From contig NC_053118.1 in the NCBI RefSeq assembly GCF_010015445.1, positions 19,105,437 to 19,169,436 on the forward strand: 64,000 bases of DNA, given 5' to 3'. A program made the position numbers and the translations under genes. A model generated the notes under the pieces. It saw nothing but the letters and a program-made list of their open reading frames with translations, did not search any database and was not told where the DNA came from. This DNA comes from Perca fluviatilis (Eukaryota; Chordata; Actinopteri; Perciformes; Percidae). How positions within the stretch are numbered: position 1 is the first letter of the stretch; each line of letters begins with the position of its first letter. Positions 12,051 to 23,809 of the stretch are shown one piece after another.

Positions 12051-15038
12051 CACTCTCATGCCCTGAACACTCTCACTATAATATATGTGTCAGTGCGTGC
12101 CCTGAGTCCTGTGGTATTTTATCCGATATCCCCTGCCCATGGGCCTGTTACGACGGATGTCAATGTGAGTCAGGATACATGCAGAGTGGAAATGGCTGCG
12201 TCAAAGCTGAGCAATGTGGTTGCTTTTACCTTGGGCACTACTATGAGGTGAGTAGCTACACATTATTTAGCTTATAGCAACTATCATATAAATTTACTTT
12301 TTTTTTTTTTTTTTATCCCATCAATTTGGTTTGTTTTTTTTTGGGGAGTTGTTTAGAATGTGATTTTTACCTAAAAACAATTGCAGCTTTGTATGACTTC
12401 TGATAAATGTATTGGTTCACTGAGGTGTTATGACACATTAACATCTGACCCACTGCAGGTGCGGTTATAAACATGTTGCCACAGTTGAGCTAAACAAGTG
12501 ACATGTCGTAGTTATTCATTGCACTGTTAATAATAACATGACTCATTAATGTCTTTCGTACATACTGTATGGCGTGTGTGTCATGACTAGTCACAAAATC
12601 CTAGGCCTTTGTTTTCCTGGGTTGGTAGTTTGCTGTGTTTTAGAGAACAGTTGGGTAACACACACCAACAATGACTCACTGTTCTCTGTAGATTGGGGAG
12701 CTATCGTGGGATGAGGGCTGCTCTGAGCGGTGTAACTGCTCTGCCACTGCTACAATGCGCTGTGATCCAGCCTCTTGCCCCGAGGGAGAGAGCTGCACCC
12801 TTAACAATACCTGGGGCTGTGCAAGGGAAGGTAGGCTCAGCTGTATCTGCTGTTTTGGTTGACATTTCCTCAGAGGCGAACTGTTGTTCACTCAGCTGCA
12901 CAATGCAACACTAATTAGTATTTCATTATCAGATAGGTCACTTTTTTCTGATGGGGTTGTTTTGCAACCACATACAGTACATAGCACACAGGTGTTTTTT
13001 GTGACCTGTAATTTTACCTAAAATGACGTTAAACCGTCAATCCTTTTGAATAATCTGTTATGTACTTTTCTCTCCTCTCTGCCTGGGGGCTTGATTATGA
13101 TTGCAGTGTTTGTCAATCATAAGTAATAGTAAACATATTTTACTTGTCCTCCACAGAAGCCTATGACATGAAATGTATATGATGGCTTGCAAATTTAATA
13201 TTTACATTTGATGCCATCCAAATGAGGCTGTTTTTTTTTACTTCTATGACTACAGAATATTTTTAATTAAAGTGCCCATATTATGAAAAAACACTTTTCT
13301 GGGATTTGTTTTTTGTGTCTCTGGTGCTTCCACACGCATACAAACTTGGAAAAAAACATCCATGCTGTTTTGAGTGAGATACAGGTTTCTGAATGTCTTC
13401 TGCCTTCACTCTCCAGGTGAGCTGTTCAAAATCTGCAGGGCTTTCTACGTCAGTAGCAGAGAGGTGTCTAACCGTAGCATGCTAGCGCTAGCAAGCTAGC
13501 TCGTTCTCAATGGCAAAACACTGCTACAACACACACGAGTTCACCATAATCTACAAAAGAACTACTTACATGTCCCTGTTCAGCAGGTATTCCACCCAAA
13601 ATTGGAAGTGCACCCTCGTTTAGAAGAAGTCTCCCGGCTAATCCTGCCTTGTACTAACTGAAGTTGTAGAAATAAATGGCTATCTGATGTGATCCTTACC
13701 TAGCTACTGCGCATGTGCGCTTCCCAACAAAGATGGGATAGAAGTGCGATGCCTCACTCTGTAGCTAAAACGGAGACCTGAACACACAAATATGGTGTTT
13801 TTTGAAAATTAAACCATGTAAACCTATTCTGGTACAACCTCAAAATACAATTATGAACCTGAAATGAGCATAATATGGGCACTTTAAACTCAAAAGATTT
13901 GTATATGAACTTCATTCATTAATTTTATTTACAGCAGTTTTATAAGAGCTGATCTAGTATGCATGTGTCTTCTACCTAAACTGTCATTAATCTGATAATT
14001 TCCCTCCTAATCTTTTCAGATAAGATGTGAAAATGGAGTGAATTGTGGTGTCCAGAGCCAACCTCTGCAAACCCAGTATTGGGTACTGGGAGGCGCCCAC
14101 TTTTAAACTTTTGATGGAAAGGTCTTTGAATTCCAAGGAAACTGTACCTACATGCTGATCCACATATCCAATGACACCAGTGAGAATATAACATTTTGGG
14201 TTGGGGTACAGAAAGACAGGAACTCCAATTAGTCTTCCTCTCTTAAAGCTATTCACGTCAAAGTAGTTAAAGACACTAGTATTACCATCTACAGAGGGGG
14301 AAAAGGCTATGCTTTGGTAAGTTTTGAATTAGGAAATGCAAACCTTCAAATCACCTTTCGAGCCTTTTTGTTTTTACTTTTTTATTATACTATATGTCAA
14401 ACATAAGTGATTTCTTCAGTATGGCCTTCAAATATACAGTTTGTGGTTTTTCACAGTGTTCTCTGTCCACAGATAAATGGCGAGAAAAGGCTACTACCCG
14501 TGACTCTACAGTTTGGACTCGTAAAGATCTATCAGTGGCATTTTTGTTTTTGTGGATTCTAACCTGGGCATCCAAATTAAGTATGATTGCTCTCATACTG
14601 CCACTATCCTCCTTTCTACTACAACAGAAGTCCATGGCATGTGTGGTAATAATAATGGCATCAAGGAAGATGACCTCAGGACCCCCGAGGGTGAGGCTGT
14701 TGATGCTGCCACCTTTTGGCTGGAGAGTTTCTGATCGGGAAGCTCGGTGCACAGCAGATTGTGGAGATGCATGCCCACTTGCTCTTCTGAGCAGCTGCTG
14801 GAGAAAAATGTAGCCAGTCAATGGATCGCCATGCACGAGTACATTTGGTCACCACAAAATCCATTCTACCTGTGCCTGGAAGTTAACTACACTAAAATCT
14901 CTGCAGCAGTCAGCCTATTTGACCTTTGCTCTACTGATGACACTCAGAAGGTCCTCTGCCTGGTCTTGGAAGCCTATGCTGCCGCCTGTCAAAATGCCCA
15001 GATCCAGATCGGAGAGTGGAGAAATGGCACCTTCTGCC
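12051..15038 (+). pseudogene. Pseudogene module: TIL, VWC-like, VWD and C8 exons
   Basis: Exons 12051-12247 (TIL, LSCPEHSHYNICVSACPESC), 12692-12830 (IGELSWDEGCSERCNC, the linker before VWD), 14020-14316 (VWD start, GGAHF then stop then TFDGK) and 14473-15038 (GMCGNNNGIKEDD, then C8 ending GEWRNGTFC). Stops at 14104-14106 and 14230-14232; the last exon is shifted near 14560 and lacks part of the segment between CGNNN and C8. The long intron between 12830 and 14020 holds a MITE at 13272-13883. Confidence 0.78.
13272..13883. mobile_element. TTAA-flanked MITE (piggyBac-type target duplication)
   Basis: A 612-bp element with 15-bp perfect terminal inverted repeats (AGTGCCCATATTATG at the left, its reverse complement at the right), flanked by TTAA at 13268-13271 and 13884-13887. 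A TTAA duplication is the hallmark of piggyBac-superfamily insertion. No transposase is present, so it is non-autonomous. It lies in an intron of the pseudogene. Confidence 0.85.
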
Positions 15039-15143
15039 GTAAGCAAATTTGTGTTACTATGAAGCTCACATTTTTGCGACTGTCTCTTATGAACAAACGC
15101 ATAGTTAACTGGTTACATGTGTCTTGTATCTTTCTCTGTACAG

Positions 15144-16496
15144 TTTTTCCTCCCATATTGTTAATTCTCATTCGCTCCATCATCTGTTTCCTGCCCACTG
15201 AATGGCCATTATAAGTCCTGTGGCTCAGCCTGCCCTGCCACCTGTGAGGACCCATTCAGCGCAAGATCCTGCATCCTGGCTTGTGTGGAGACCTGCCAGT
15301 GTGATCCAGGGTTTGTCCTGGATGGTGACACCTGGGCCCCCTGGCCCCGTGGGGGGGCCCCCCCCCGCGGCCCCCCCCCACAAAACACACCCCCTCTTTT
15401 GCCCCGGTGGTGGGGCACTGAAAAATGTGTTTGTGACCCACACACCCACCAGACGCAGTGACATTTGGATTATTGTGGCCCCAATGAATACTGCGGTCTT
15501 CAATATGGAGTCAGAAGCTGTGTGCCGCACCACCAGCAGACATGCATGTACACTGGTGGTTATCACATAGTCACCTTTGACCAACATGACCATGATTTGC
15601 ATGGCACCTGTCAGTACCAGTTACTGGGCATATGTGGACAGAAACAAGGCCTTAATGCCATTCAGGTTTACGTACAGACAGATGGACACCTAGAGTCAGC
15701 ACTTAATGCCCTGGTCAGTGTGAGTGGTGTGCTTGTGGCGCTAAACAGCAAAAACACTGAGATCACAGAGGTGAGTGCTGTGTATTTATTTATTTTTTCC
15801 TTTCATGTCACACAACTGTAATAGGTCATAAAAAAAATCATCTCATTAAACCAGACTTCAAAAAGAGTACTTTTGAAAATGTGTTGCTCTGTGCTGACTT
15901 TCAAATGCAATTTTGGCCCCCCCTACAGGTTGATGGTGTCAAGAGGAACATGCCCTATCTCTTCAGCCCTACTACACTGGCTTTCTCTTTGGGCCTGCAC
16001 ACTTACATATACACAGACAATAGCTTTGAATTTAGTCTCAGCAAAGAGAGCATAGTTAGCATTAGTCTCTCAAGTAAATATGCTAATGCTACTTGTGGCC
16101 TGTGTGGTAACTTCAACTCTGATCCTGCTGATGATCTCACAGCAAATGGCCCAGAGGAGCATCTCAGTCCTTAACATTTTGGAAAAGCTTGGAGAAGTGG
16201 GCAGAATCCTTGGTGTGTGGAGGGCTGTCTAGGAGGAAGTTGTCCAAAATGTTCATCTGAGCATCTTGCCCGCTTCTCTGACCTGGAGGCTTGCGGGAAG
16301 ATTCTGGAAGTTAATGGACCATTCAGACACTGTCATGGCAAAGTGGACCCCTCCAGCTTTTACAAGCACTGCATCAGTGACCTGTGTCTTCATAGAGGTC
16401 TCCAGCCTGCACTGTGTCACTCCCTGGCAGAGTATACTGCGGTCTGCCTTTCCTACAAGGCTACCGTTTATGCCTGGAGGAGTCCTGGATTCTGCT
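15144..16496 (+). pseudogene. Pseudogene module: TIL-VWD exon and VWD-C8 exon
   Basis: Exon 15144-15770 carries TIL (NGHYKSCGSACPATCEDPF), then a GC-rich low-complexity block at 15334-15412, then a VWD start in which GDPH is replaced (YTGGYHIVTFDQ). Exon 15929-16496 starts VDGVKRNMPY, has [14 protein letters not shown] and a C8 domain (GPFRHCHGKVDPSSFYKHC), with an in-frame TAA at 16172-16174 just before HFGKAW. Confidence 0.8.
15334..15412 (+). other. GC-rich homopolymer block interrupting a TIL exon
   Basis: Runs of G and C (a 7-G run, a 9-C run, a second 9-C run) break the TIL-VWD reading frame where the sixth-cysteine loop and VWC-like linker should be. The composition is unlike the rest of the locus. 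It may be a real slippage or insertion, or an assembly or sequencing artefact. Confidence 0.6.
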
Positions 16497-16947
16497 GTGA
16501 GTGTTAATGTGCTCTCAGCTCTGTTGTTCAAGTGAATTAAATTAATATTCTCTACAATTGTAACTCTGCTGTTTGGAGTTCAGCATCATTGCACACCAAA
16601 TGAAATATGGAGAGTTTGCAGATGCTTATGCAAGCACACTACATTTCATCATGTTTAGATTGTTATTGATCACGCAACATGAGGAAAAGCGAATGAAAAT
16701 GATTTGCATAGAAATCAGATATATGCCTGTAGGTGCTTAATGTAAAGTTTGTTCCCTTGTATATTTTTTTAAAATGTTGTATATAAAGTATTAGTGTGCG
16801 GTTAATCAAATTTGTATTGAGGCCACAACTTCTCAGGAGCTATTGGACCACTAGATGGTACTAATGCATCACTGGTCAACCCTAACCTTTACACCATTGT
16901 CCTGTCTTACTGTCTTAAGTGACTGATGTCTCTCTGTATCTCTACAG

Positions 16948-18096
16948 ACCCGTCCTGTCCCTCCAGTACCAGTTACAGCATGAGTTCTGCCTCGATTCCC
17001 CTCTGCCTCGGCTGGAAGAATAACACAATAGAGATTCCTCCAAACATTGGGGAGAACTGCCCCTGTGAAGAGGGTTTAGTTCACAGTGGCAGCCTCTGTG
17101 TCCATCCTGAAAGCTGTGGCTGCTTTCACCATGGAGAATACTTCCGGGCAGGACAGGAGGTGTCTACATGCCAGCAAAGCTGTTTATGTCATGCTGGGGG
17201 ACACATAACTTGTCATAATGTCTCCTGAGGATGAGGAATTTAAGCTAATTAGGGGTGTTCAAGTTTGCCACTCCAAACCCAAAGTGGCACACTGCTCTGT
17301 TTATGGATCCCAATACACCACGTTTGACGGACAGGCATTTGAATTTCATGGTTCATGTAACTACACCCTGGTGCAGACGTGCCTCGATAACCTGGAAGTG
17401 GAGCCTGTTTTGATAGCTGCACAGGGCAACCGTAGTAAGGGCAGACAGATCTACTTGCAAGTCAATAACATGTATTTTATGATGTCAACAGCTTTTCTTG
17501 GAAAAATACAGGTAATTCATGTAACTATTTCACAGCTTTTGGCATGATTTATTCATCTCCTAGCATACACTGTAAAGTCATTTTTTTTACAGCATGCACA
17601 AACTTTACTGTATATTTTTTTTTTTTTTTTTTTAAGTAAATTATTTCACCCAGGTAAATGGAGTTTATGAGAACCTGCCATTCCCAGAGCAACGTCACTG
17701 TACATGAGAAAAATGGACGGATAACCATAAAGACACCACAGTCCGTTGAGCTTGTATCAGACCTACAAAACCATATTCTGGTCAAGATCCCTGACATTTA
17801 CCACCGGACAACCTGTGGCCTTTGTGGAAACTACAATGATCAGAGGGATTCAGAGGGATTCTCTGATGACCTGCAGCTGCCAAATGGCACCATGATCTCT
17901 GATCCTGACATTGTTGGGCCATCATGGAATTTGTCTGATACTGAATCATCCTGCAGTGACACATGTGAAAGTACCTGTCAACTCTGCCAGTCCCCAATGC
18001 CCGAGTACACCTCAGACCTGTACTTGTGGGCCTATGATACAGCATGTAAGGAGGCAGGAGGGATGGTTGACCTCTGAACAAACACCACAGGCTGTG
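16948..18096 (+). pseudogene. Pseudogene module: TIL-VWD exon and VWD with truncated C8
   Basis: Exon 16948-17511 reads DPSCPSSTSYSMSS through a TIL-like region to VYGSQYTTFDG (GDPH lost), with a frameshift near 17220 and a GTAATT donor. Exon 17654-18096 starts VNGVYENLP, shifts frame near 17690, keeps [12 protein letters not shown], and then loses the central part of C8 (it goes from LYLWAYDTACKEAGG to a TGA at 18075-18077). Confidence 0.78.
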
Positions 18097-18198
18097 GTAA
18101 GTATTGGTACATTGTTTAAATGAAACGTCACCAAAATTTCAAATGATTAAATTCAGTGAGATATCATACTGATACATGTCATGTGTTTTATTTTACAG

Positions 18199-20654
18199 CT
18201 TATCAATGTCCTCAATTGAGCCACTACAGCCATTGTGCCAATGCTTGCCCCTCACTGTGTCCTGAGATTAGCCAGATGGTACAGTGCCCCAAAGACTGTG
18301 AGGAAGGTTGCCAGTGTACTACTGGACACCTTTATGATGGCCATGCCTGTGTACCAGCAGAACAGTGTGGCTGCGTACAGGACGGGAGGAGGTTTAAGGT
18401 CAGAATTAAACACTGTTTTCTGCTCAGTCTAATTTAGAAAAGGGTTTATTTAGCTAGTCCTACACATTTACTTGAATTAGACCTATTCGGTTTTCAGTAA
18501 ACTCATTTCAAACATGCTTTATTGGCATTTTTTCACACAAACTAAAATTACTGTTTTGTTTCAGCAGAGTGGAACCCAGAGCTGTGTGAGGGGAAAATGT
18601 GATGAAACGGAGAGATGTTACCTAAGCAATGGTTTGCCTGTCTGTGAGAGCCGTCGGAGTCTGTGCTGGGCCTGGGGAGGCCAGCACTACCACACTTTCG
18701 ATGGGCTCAACTATGACTTTGAGGGTACCTGTACCTATCTGCTCGCAGCCAGCAAAGGGGCATCATGTGGTCTGACACCCTAGTGTATCCAAGAAGACTG
18801 ACCGTAATGATGACTGAGCTGCATCCTCCACACAGGTGGTTACTGTACATGTTTATGGGTTCATCATCAAGTTTGGTAGTGAAAAGCGTATTATACATGT
18901 AAGTAAATTTCAGTTTTTGAATGACTTTGGTTTTACTTTTTATCACTAATGAGTCTCTTTTATTTTCATGTTAATGGTAAAATGACATACATTCCTGCTA
19001 ATCTGTTGCGGGGTAAGATCCAGGTCTCTTACAAGGAAGGCAAAGCTCTATTGACAACCGACTTTGGTATGCAAGTAGTCTTTAATGGGACCTCCACTGT
19101 TCTTGTTACCCTGGACCCACACTACAAGGGCAAAGTGTATGGGCTGTGTGGCAATTTTAACGGCGATCCTCAAGATGAGTATCCTGTAACTACACCTGGT
19201 TCCCCTCCCATTAAGACAAGCATGGAGCTCGCTCAGGCTTACTGGCTCTTTGATGAGGACCATAACTGTTGTACTGGCTGCAAGCAGGTACTGGATGAAG
19301 TGACCTTGCATGCCAATCCTATTTCTGAGGTTGTCTCTAGTGACAGGGGAAAGTGTGCAGTGCTCATGGATCAGAGGGGTCCGTTTGCCGACTGTCACAG
19401 TCAAGTTAATCCGGATTCCTTCTATGAAAGTTCTGTAGTCGGCCACATGGATAACAGGGGGTTAAAAGTGACTCTTGACCAGGCCATACAGTGCCTTGCG
19501 AAAGTATTCGGCCCCCTTGAACTTTTCGACCTTTTGCCACATTTCAGGCTTCAAACATAGAGATATAAAACTGTATTTTTTTGTGAAGAATCAACAACAA
19601 GTGGGACACAATCATGAAGTGGAACAAAATTTATTGGATATTTCAAACTTTTTTAACAAATAAAAAACTGAAAAATTGAAAGTGCAAAATTATTCAGCCC
19701 CCTTAAGTTAATACTTTGGCGCGCCACCTTTTGCTGCGATTACAGCTGTAAGTCGCTTGGGGTATGTCTCTATCAGTTTTGCACATCGAGAGACTGACAT
19801 TTTTGCCCATTCCTCCTTGCAAAACAGCTCGAGCTCAGTGAGGTTGGATGGAGAGCGTTTGTGAACAGCAGTTTTCAGTTCTTTCCACAGATTCTCGATT
19901 GGATTCAGGTCTGGACTTTGACTTGGCCATTCGAACACTTGGATATGTTTATTTGTGAACCATTCCATTGTAGATTTTGCTTTATGTTCTGGATCATTGT
20001 CTTGTTGGAAGACAAATCTCCGTCCCAGTCTCAGGTCTTTTGCAGACTCCATCAGGTTTTCTTCCAGAATGGTCCGTTATTTGGCTCCATCCATCTTCCC
20101 ATCAATTTTAACCATCTTCCCTGTCCCTGCTGAAGAAAAGCAGGCCCAAACCATGATGCTGCCACCACCATGTTTGACAGTGGGGATGGTGTGTTCAGGG
20201 TGATGAGCTGTGTTGCTTTTACGCCAAACATAACGTTTTGCATTGTTGCCAAAAAGTTCGATTTTGGTTTCATCTGACCACAGCACCTTCTTCCACATGT
20301 TTGGTGTGTCTCCCCAGTGGCTTGGATCATTCAGAGATCCTCACTGAACTTCTGGAGAGAGTTTGCTGCACTGAAAGTAAAGGGGCTGAATAATTTTGCA
20401 CGTCCAATTTTTCAGTTTTTTATTTGTTAAAGTTTGAAATATCCAATAAATTTCGTTCCACTTCATGATTGTGTCCCACTTGTTGTTGATTCTTCACAAA
20501 AAATTACAGTTTTATATCTTTATGTTTGAAGCCTGAAATGTGGCAAAAGGTCGAAAAGTTCAAGGGGGCCGAATACTTTCGCAAGGCACTGTATATTCAT
20601 ATTCCTTAGTTTGTGAAGAAGGCAGTGATGGCTACCACAGTGGAGTGACAATTG
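18199..20654 (+). pseudogene. Pseudogene module: TIL, VWD and C8 exons, the last split by a Tc1 element
   Basis: Exons 18199-18398 (TIL, YQCPQLSHYSHCANACPSLC), 18565-18898 (VWD start, WAWGGQHYHTFDG, stop at 18781-18783) and about 18970-19488 continuing at 20594-20654 ([24 protein letters not shown]8). The acceptor before the last exon is mutated (TCATG where TCAG would be expected). The Tc1 insertion at 19489-20591 interrupts the C8 coding region. Confidence 0.8.
19489..20591 (-). mobile_element. Tc1/mariner-type transposon, defective
   Basis: A 1,103-bp element flanked by TA at 19487-19488 and 20592-20593. Terminal inverted repeats start CAGTGCCTTGCGAAAGTATT and extend nearly 200 bp with few mismatches. 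The minus strand encodes the C-terminal part of a Tc1-type DDE transposase in two frames: the first (20298 down to about 20060) has [15 protein letters not shown] and [14 protein letters not shown], the second (about 20052 down to 19708) has [14 protein letters not shown] and [18 protein letters not shown] frameshift near 20055 separates them and the N-terminal DNA-binding half is absent, so it cannot move by itself. Confidence 0.93.
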
Positions 20655-20751
20655 GTAAGTAGTCGTGTTGAGGAGTTTAGTATAATGCAGTTAAATGTTT
20701 TTTGTGACTATTGTGATAGAATTTAAATAACACACCAATAAATCATCTCAG

Positions 20752-21958
20752 ATGTGCGCTGTCCACCAAATGGCCACTACAAGACCTGCGTCTCTGCCTG
20801 CCCTCCATGTGAATTTAATGCTACTTTCTGTAATGAGATGTGTGTGCAGGGCTGCTTCTGTAACCCTGGTTTCATTAGTAGTCAAATTGGCTGTGTTCGC
20901 CCACATCAGTGTGGCTGCACAGACTCCAGAGGCAAATACCACAGCCTTCATTCAACTTTCTGGACACCGGACAACTGTGGTCAGGTCTGTATCTGTGGAT
21001 CCAGTGCCGCCCAGCCCAGTGCCCCAGAGGAATGGTCTGCAGGCAGCTACAGCACAAGCGGGTGAGTCAACCTGAAACCCCCCAGAACTGTACCATTGTC
21101 ACTGGGCTGCATTTCCAGACCTTTGATGGACACAACTTTGACTTTAGAGACAGTTGTGCATATTCTTTGGTTCAAACCAAGGCCAACCTAGGTGGACGAA
21201 CACCATTTAATATCACTATCTCTGATGCAAGTTGCCACAAAAGGCTTTTTCATAGCCTTGATTTAACGCTCTCAATCTATGGTCTGGAGGTGGTAGTGAG
21301 AAAAGATGACCCAAGAAAGGTTTTGGTGAGTACTTTGCAAGGTACTATAAACAGTTTTCAAAATGAACCACTGTATGTAATTTGAATGTGTTCTGTTTTT
21401 CATTTTCAGGTTGATGGACTGTATAAGCCCTTACCTTACTCTCACCTGACAGGCCATGTAAATGCCTACCGCAGACCTTCGTCTAGAATCATTCACACTG
21501 ATGTAGGATTACAGCTGATCATCCACAACACTGGTACACTAATCGTTATCCTCCCCAGCAGTTAAGGCTCTTCTTTCTCTGGTCTTTGCGGGAATGCCAA
21601 CGCTGACCCTTATGATGTCCAACGAAGAGCTTGCCCAAAATGACTTAGTTTGCCCACAGCTGGAGGTCTCTGGGAGCAGAGGCTTGTAGGTCCAACTGCT
21701 CCTCCAGACAGAAGCATTGTCCTGTTCAGAAGCTTTTTGAAGGCACCGATTTTTGTGAAGTGTTGTTGAATGAGCTAAGGCCATTTGCAGGCTGTGCCTC
21801 GGTGTTGAGTCCCAAGCTTTACTTCCACAGTTGTGTAACAGATTTCTGCTCTTATGACGGACACTACTCGGCACTCTGCAATTCTATTGCATCCTATGCT
21901 GCTGCCTGCCAAGCAGCTCAGCTTCCTGTCAGGCAGTGGAGACGTGACACTTTTTGTG
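20752..21958 (+). pseudogene. Pseudogene module: TIL-VWD exon and VWD-C8 exon
   Basis: Exon 20752-21325 carries TIL (VRCPPNGHYKTCVSACPPC), a frameshift near 21000, then TGLHFQTFDGHNFDF in place of GDPH. Exon 21410-21958 starts VDGLYKPLPYS, has a TAA at 21563-21565 immediately before GSSFSGLCGNANADP, and retains part of C8 ending VRQWRRDTFCG. Confidence 0.8.
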
Positions 21959-22236
21959 GTGAGTAAATGGTTTAGTCTTCTTCATCACTTTAACTTTTAT
22001 TTTACTTTAACACCTCACAGCTAATTGTGTCCAGCCTCACGGACTCCCAAGACATTTCATGTTTGTAAACGTATTGATACATCTTTCCTGATTCAAAGCA
22101 GTGACATTGGCAACCTTCAGGCTTTTATGAACATTTTACACCAGCTAGCAATCAAGCAAACTTTGTGTGATGGAAATGCCCAGAATTGCCCATAATACAT
22201 TACACTTTAACAATAAGAAGTGACAGAAGAAGCCTG

Positions 22237-22240
<4 letters not shown>

Positions 22241-22270
<30 letters not shown>
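22241..22270. repeat. (AC)15 microsatellite
   Basis: An uninterrupted AC dinucleotide run in a pseudogene intron. Confidence 0.95.
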
Positions 22271-22275
<5 letters not shown>

Positions 22276-22599
22276 ACATGTACAGCTCATATAAAGCACT
22301 GTGCAGTTGTTTAACATAACAGGTTATGCCAAATCAAATTCATCTGATTTGATCCTAAACATTACCATTTTGTCTAAATGGAATGCGAGCGACAAATATG
22401 TCATCATCCTTAAATATCCACTGAAATTATTCAGCTGTTCTGTTATTCCCGCATTAACATTTTGAGCCTTTGCACTGTTCTTAGTGTTAAGAGCACAGGG
22501 GATTTTGAATCGGCTTGCATATGAAAAAAGAACAATTCTCTAGGATGAAAGTGTTTTTGTTAGGTGTATATTTCTTGGGGAGCAATTATCTTATGTTAA

Positions 22600-23539
22600 A
22601 AATGTCCTGTGACTGCAAAAGAGGAGAAGTGACATGCAGCCCCATGGAAAGCTGTTCATTAAAGGATGGCCTTGCCTTGCAGTATGGGGTGTGCCAAGTG
22701 TTTGCTGGCTTTGGCTATATCACTTTTGATGGTGTTATTCTGCCTCACCACGGAGCTTGCACCTATGTAGTGTCAGCCATGCATGACTGTACTCTGCTAC
22801 TTAGCTTTAAAAAGGACAGGAATGGCATTTTCACAATCAGCAGACTAGTATTTAATTTGCTTTCCCTGAAAGTGTTAATTGACCCTGAAACTCTATGGAA
22901 AATACAAGTAAGTTTTGCAATCTGTCATTTATGCATTAAAAGATAATTTTATAAAATGTTTGCAGCCTTAACTGGTCTATGTGCTTCAGGTAAACTGAGA
23001 AGAACGCAGAGTGCCTTTTGACAATGGAGAACTTAAAGCGTACCAAGATGGCAACAGACTGCTTATCACCACTCCATCCAGGGTGGGAATTGACTTGTCC
23101 TATACCCAATACCTCAGGTTAACTGTGCCACAGGTATATGAAGCCACCGCTTCGGGCCTCTGTGGGAACTTTAATGGGAACAGGTATAATGACTTGGAAA
23201 TGAGATATGGCCATCTTGCCAAAAGCTTTGCAGAGCTCCTGCACAGCTGGACATTTGAAGCTCCTGGACATTGCACTGACACTTGTGGAAGTGAGTGTGA
23301 TGAGTGCAGTCTGTCCCCACATGACAGCATGGTCTGTGATATTCTGTTGATCAATAGTATTGAATTCAATCGTTGCTGGAATAGTGGTGTTGAGCGCGAT
23401 ATTTACTCGCGTATGTGTATCAGGGCAGTTTGTGCTGGGGCAGGACACATGGCTGCATGTCTAGCAATTGAAGCATATTTTGCAGCCTGCCAGGCTAAAG
23501 GAATAGCAGTAGGATCATGGAGAGAGAACACTCCTTGTG
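22600..23539 (+). pseudogene. Pseudogene module: VWD start and VWD-C8 exon, TIL missing
   Basis: The first exon, about 22600-22907, begins within the VWC-like linker (CDCKRGEVTCSPMESC) and reads FAGFGYITFDG; I see no TIL exon before it and its acceptor is unclear. Exon 22990-23539 begins VN then TGA at 22996-22998, but is otherwise open: [16 protein letters not shown], then a C8 with an unusual insert (NRCWNSGVERDIYSRM) and CLAIEAYFAACQ. Confidence 0.75.
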
Positions 23540-23614
23540 GTAAGTGAGTCATTTTGATCAGTTTAAATGAACAGTATGTGATCCACTCTAAATGATTTTG
23601 TTTTCTACCATTAG

Positions 23615-23731
23615 CTCTCCAGTGTCCTGACCACAGAAGCCCAAGGGAGTGTGTTGACTTCAACTCATGCCCTGCTCTGCTCCAGCCTGGTTCTTCAGCA
23701 AACTGCTGTTCAGAAGGCTGCGAGTGCCTTT

Positions 23732-23809
<78 letters not shown>

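Noticed and set aside
15209..15602. Proline/glycine-rich open frames on the minus strand
   Set aside because: Produced by the GC homopolymer block; no other support.
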